This document shows, one piece after another, positions 62,478-64,000 of a DNA stretch of 64,000 nucleotides. Origin of the DNA: Cellulomonas fimi (GTDB lineage Bacteria; Actinomycetota; Actinomycetes; Actinomycetales; Cellulomonadaceae). Position numbers and translations under genes: made by a program. The notes under the pieces are model-generated. The model saw nothing but the letters and a program-made list of their open reading frames with translations. It was not told the origin of the DNA and ran no database searches. Location: NCBI RefSeq assembly GCF_012952065.1, contig NZ_JABCJJ010000003.1, positions 124,001 through 188,000 on the forward strand. Direction: 5' to 3'. Within the stretch, counting starts at the first letter, position 1; each line of letters starts with the position of its first letter.

Positions 62478-63176
62478 GTGCGGTTGCGACGGCGACGGAT
62501 CTTCACCACGGTCCTGACGGACCGGAGGACAGTCGCCCAGGACACCCTGGAGGTGTCCTTGGCGCGCCCCCGAGACTTCGCGTTCGCCGCAGGGCAGCAC
62601 CTCCAGGTCCGCGTGCCGACGTTGCTGCACGCGGACCGGAGGGGCCCGTCGCGCGTGTTCTCCATCGCCTCCTCGCCCTTCGACGAGCAGCACCTGCGGA
62701 TCGCGTTCCGGGAGACCGGCAGCGGGTTCAAGCGGACGCTGCGCGCGCTGGAGATCGGGTCGGAGCTGCGGATCGAGGGGCCCCACGGCTTCTCCACGCT
62801 GCCACGCGACCCAGCCCGGCCCGTGGTCCTGGTCGCGGGGGGCATCGGGGTCACGCCGTACATGAGCATGCTGCGAGGGCTCCACGAGAGCCACGACGAC
62901 GGCCCCCCGATCACCCTGCTCTACGGCAACCGGAGCTCCCGGACCGCCGCGTACGTCGACGAGCTCGACGACCTGGCGCGGAGCGAACCGCAGCTGACCC
63001 TGCGCAAGCACTCCGGCCTCATGGACGAGGCGGCCATCCGCAGGAGCGTCGAGGGCCGGGACTCCACGTGGTTCGTCTCCGGACCGCCCCCCATGGTGGA
63101 CGGGGTCCGCAGCGCCCTGCACGTCCTCGGTGTCAGGGCCTCGCGCGTGCACGTCGAGGAGTTCCTCGGGTACTGA
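62478..63176 (+). CDS. FAD/NAD(P)-binding oxidoreductase, partner of the heme protein
   Basis: The 232-residue flavoprotein has an FAD domain with RVFSIASSPFD (the RxxS flavin motif) and an NAD(P) domain with VVLVAGGIGVTPYMSMLRGL, LLYGNRSS and WFVSGPPPMVDGV. It ends without a 2Fe-2S domain, so it should feed electrons straight to the heme protein. GTG start 4 bp after that gene; converges with rsmE. Confidence 0.9.
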   Translation: MRLRRRRIFTTVLTDRRTVAQDTLEVSLARPRDFAFAAGQHLQVRVPTLLHADRRGPSRVFSIASSPFDEQHLRIAFRETGSGFKRTLRALEIGSELRIEGPHGFSTLPRDPARPVVLVAGGIGVTPYMSMLRGLHESHDDGPPITLLYGNRSSRTAAYVDELDDLARSEPQLTLRKHSGLMDEAAIRRSVEGRDSTWFVSGPPPMVDGVRSALHVLGVRASRVHVEEFLGY

Positions 63177-63202
63177 CCGTCGCCACGGTGCGGCGCACGT
63201 CC

Positions 63203-64000
63203 TCAGCCCCAGCGTCCCATCCGCTGCGCGAGCACCGCGAGCGCCACCGGGCCCGCGGTCGACGTCCGCATGACGTGCGGTCCCAGCCGCACGGCCCGCG
63301 CCCCCGCGTCGGTCAGCGCCGTCAGCTCACGCTCGCTGATCCCGCCCTCGGGTCCGACGACGACGAGCAGCTCACGCATCACCGTCGGCCCCGCTGCCCC
63401 GCGGTCGCCCGCCCCTTCACCGTGCGACGCGGCGTCGGGCCCGGAGGCGTCAGGCTCCGCGAGGGGGAGCTCCGCCGTGGCGATCGGCTCGGTCGCCTCC
63501 CCGTGCAGCACGAGCACGGCGCCGCCGGCCGCGACGACGGCTTCGACGCGCGCCACGAGCCCCGTGCCGTCGACGGCCTCCCCGACCGGAGGGACCCAGG
63601 CACGACGCGCCTGCTTCGTCGCGGCGCGCACAATGCCGATCCACCGCGCACGGCTCTTGGCGGCGCGCTCTCCGCGCCAGACGACCACGGACCGCTCGGC
63701 CTGCCAGGGCACGATGGCATCCGCCCCCACCTCGGTCGACGCCTCGATCGCCAGCTCGTCGCGGTCCCCCTTGGCCAGTGCCTGGACCAGCACGAGGGCC
63801 ACGGTGGGCGGCTGCTCCTCGATGCGCGCGTCCACGAGCAGCCGCACCTCCTCGCGCGACGCGGCCTCGATGGTCCCCACGAGGCGCACGCCCGCGCCGT
63901 CGACCACGTCGAGCCGCTCGCCCGCCGCGCGTCGCTGCACGACGCCCGCGTGCCGGGCCTCGGCTCCCTCGAGCAGGTAGACCGCACCGGCGTCGTAGCC
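63203..64000 (-). CDS. rsmE: 16S rRNA (uracil-1498-N3)-methyltransferase, 5' end cut by window
   Basis: The 265 visible residues run into the window edge in frame: VYLLEGAEARHAGVVQRRAA and RLDVVDGAGVRLVG form the N-terminal PUA-like domain. Then come VLVQALAKGDRDELAIEAST, the SPOUT knot with ELLVVVGPEGGISERELTAL, and LGPHVMRTSTAGPVAL. It methylates U1498 of 16S rRNA. A low-complexity Gly/Ala/Asp insertion at about 190-210 is longer than usual. The GTG at 63940 is inside the gene, not its start. Confidence 0.95.
   Translation of the reverse strand, partial: GYDAGAVYLLEGAEARHAGVVQRRAAGERLDVVDGAGVRLVGTIEAASREEVRLLVDARIEEQPPTVALVLVQALAKGDRDELAIEASTEVGADAIVPWQAERSVVVWRGERAAKSRARWIGIVRAATKQARRAWVPPVGEAVDGTGLVARVEAVVAAGGAVLVLHGEATEPIATAELPLAEPDASGPDAASHGEGAGDRGAAGPTVMRELLVVVGPEGGISERELTALTDAGARAVRLGPHVMRTSTAGPVALAVLAQRMGRWG

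Overview
The window is about 64 kb of very GC-rich DNA (third codon positions almost all G or C, many GTG starts, short or overlapping gene junctions). Gene content and order point to an actinobacterium. The order rsmE / HIT / phoH / ybeY / corC-like / era ... leuA, recO, uppS ... glyS, dusB ... dgt, dnaG, combined with heavy investment in xylan and maltodextrin use, suggests a plant-polymer degrader of the Cellulomonadaceae/Promicromonosporaceae kind. That placement is inferred from gene content, not from a 16S gene. No rRNA, tRNA, CRISPR array, prophage or intact insertion sequence was found.

Layout. 1-7.9 kb: a xylan/xylo-oligosaccharide locus with a GH3 glycosidase (cut by the window edge), a two-permease plus lipoprotein sugar ABC importer, a divergent LacI regulator with a perfect palindromic operator, a CE7 acetyl-xylan esterase and a GH10 xylanase. 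The last two lack export signals, so acetylated xylo-oligosaccharides are probably imported and finished inside the cell. 7.9-8.6 kb: a decayed IS1380-type transposase. 8.6-17.0 kb: a nitrogen/carbon cluster with a DUF1989 (urea-carboxylase-associated) protein, a GntR/FCD regulator, an amino-acid ABC transporter whose binding protein, permease and ATPase are fused in one chain, 5-oxoprolinase subunit A, a fused subunit B-C, and a biotin carboxylase carrying its own biotin domain. Together the last two genes hold the domain set of a urea carboxylase. 17.4-21.4 kb: xylA-xylB with a divergent ROK repressor. 21.5-27.6 kb: a ChvE/MmsA/MmsB-type monosaccharide importer with a second ROK regulator and an extra single-domain ATPase. 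28.1-31.1 kb: a molybdopterin oxidoreductase whose four Fe-S cysteine positions are all replaced, plus a small helical partner. 31.2-34.6 kb: dnaG and dgt. 34.7-43.4 kb: a maltose/maltodextrin regulon (malEFG, two GH13 enzymes, a LacI-type regulator). 43.5-44.7 kb: a lipoprotein, a 27-residue membrane micropeptide and a DUF6766 protein. 44.7-50.6 kb: dusB, glyS and a zinc importer (znuABC) behind a paired Zur-like operator, then a DedA-like protein. 50.6-64 kb: uppS, recO, leuA with a Leu-codon leader peptide, a PQQ-repeat protein, a membrane alpha/beta-hydrolase, era, a CorC-like protein, ybeY, phoH and a HIT protein. A flavocytochrome pair on the opposite strand is inserted before rsmE, next to a run of four 13-bp tandem repeats.

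The strongest candidates for something new are the Fe-S-less molybdopterin enzyme with its partner gene, and the DUF1989/PxpA/PxpBC/biotin-carboxylase cluster with its one-chain ABC importer. Families were assigned by reading motifs; no database search was run.
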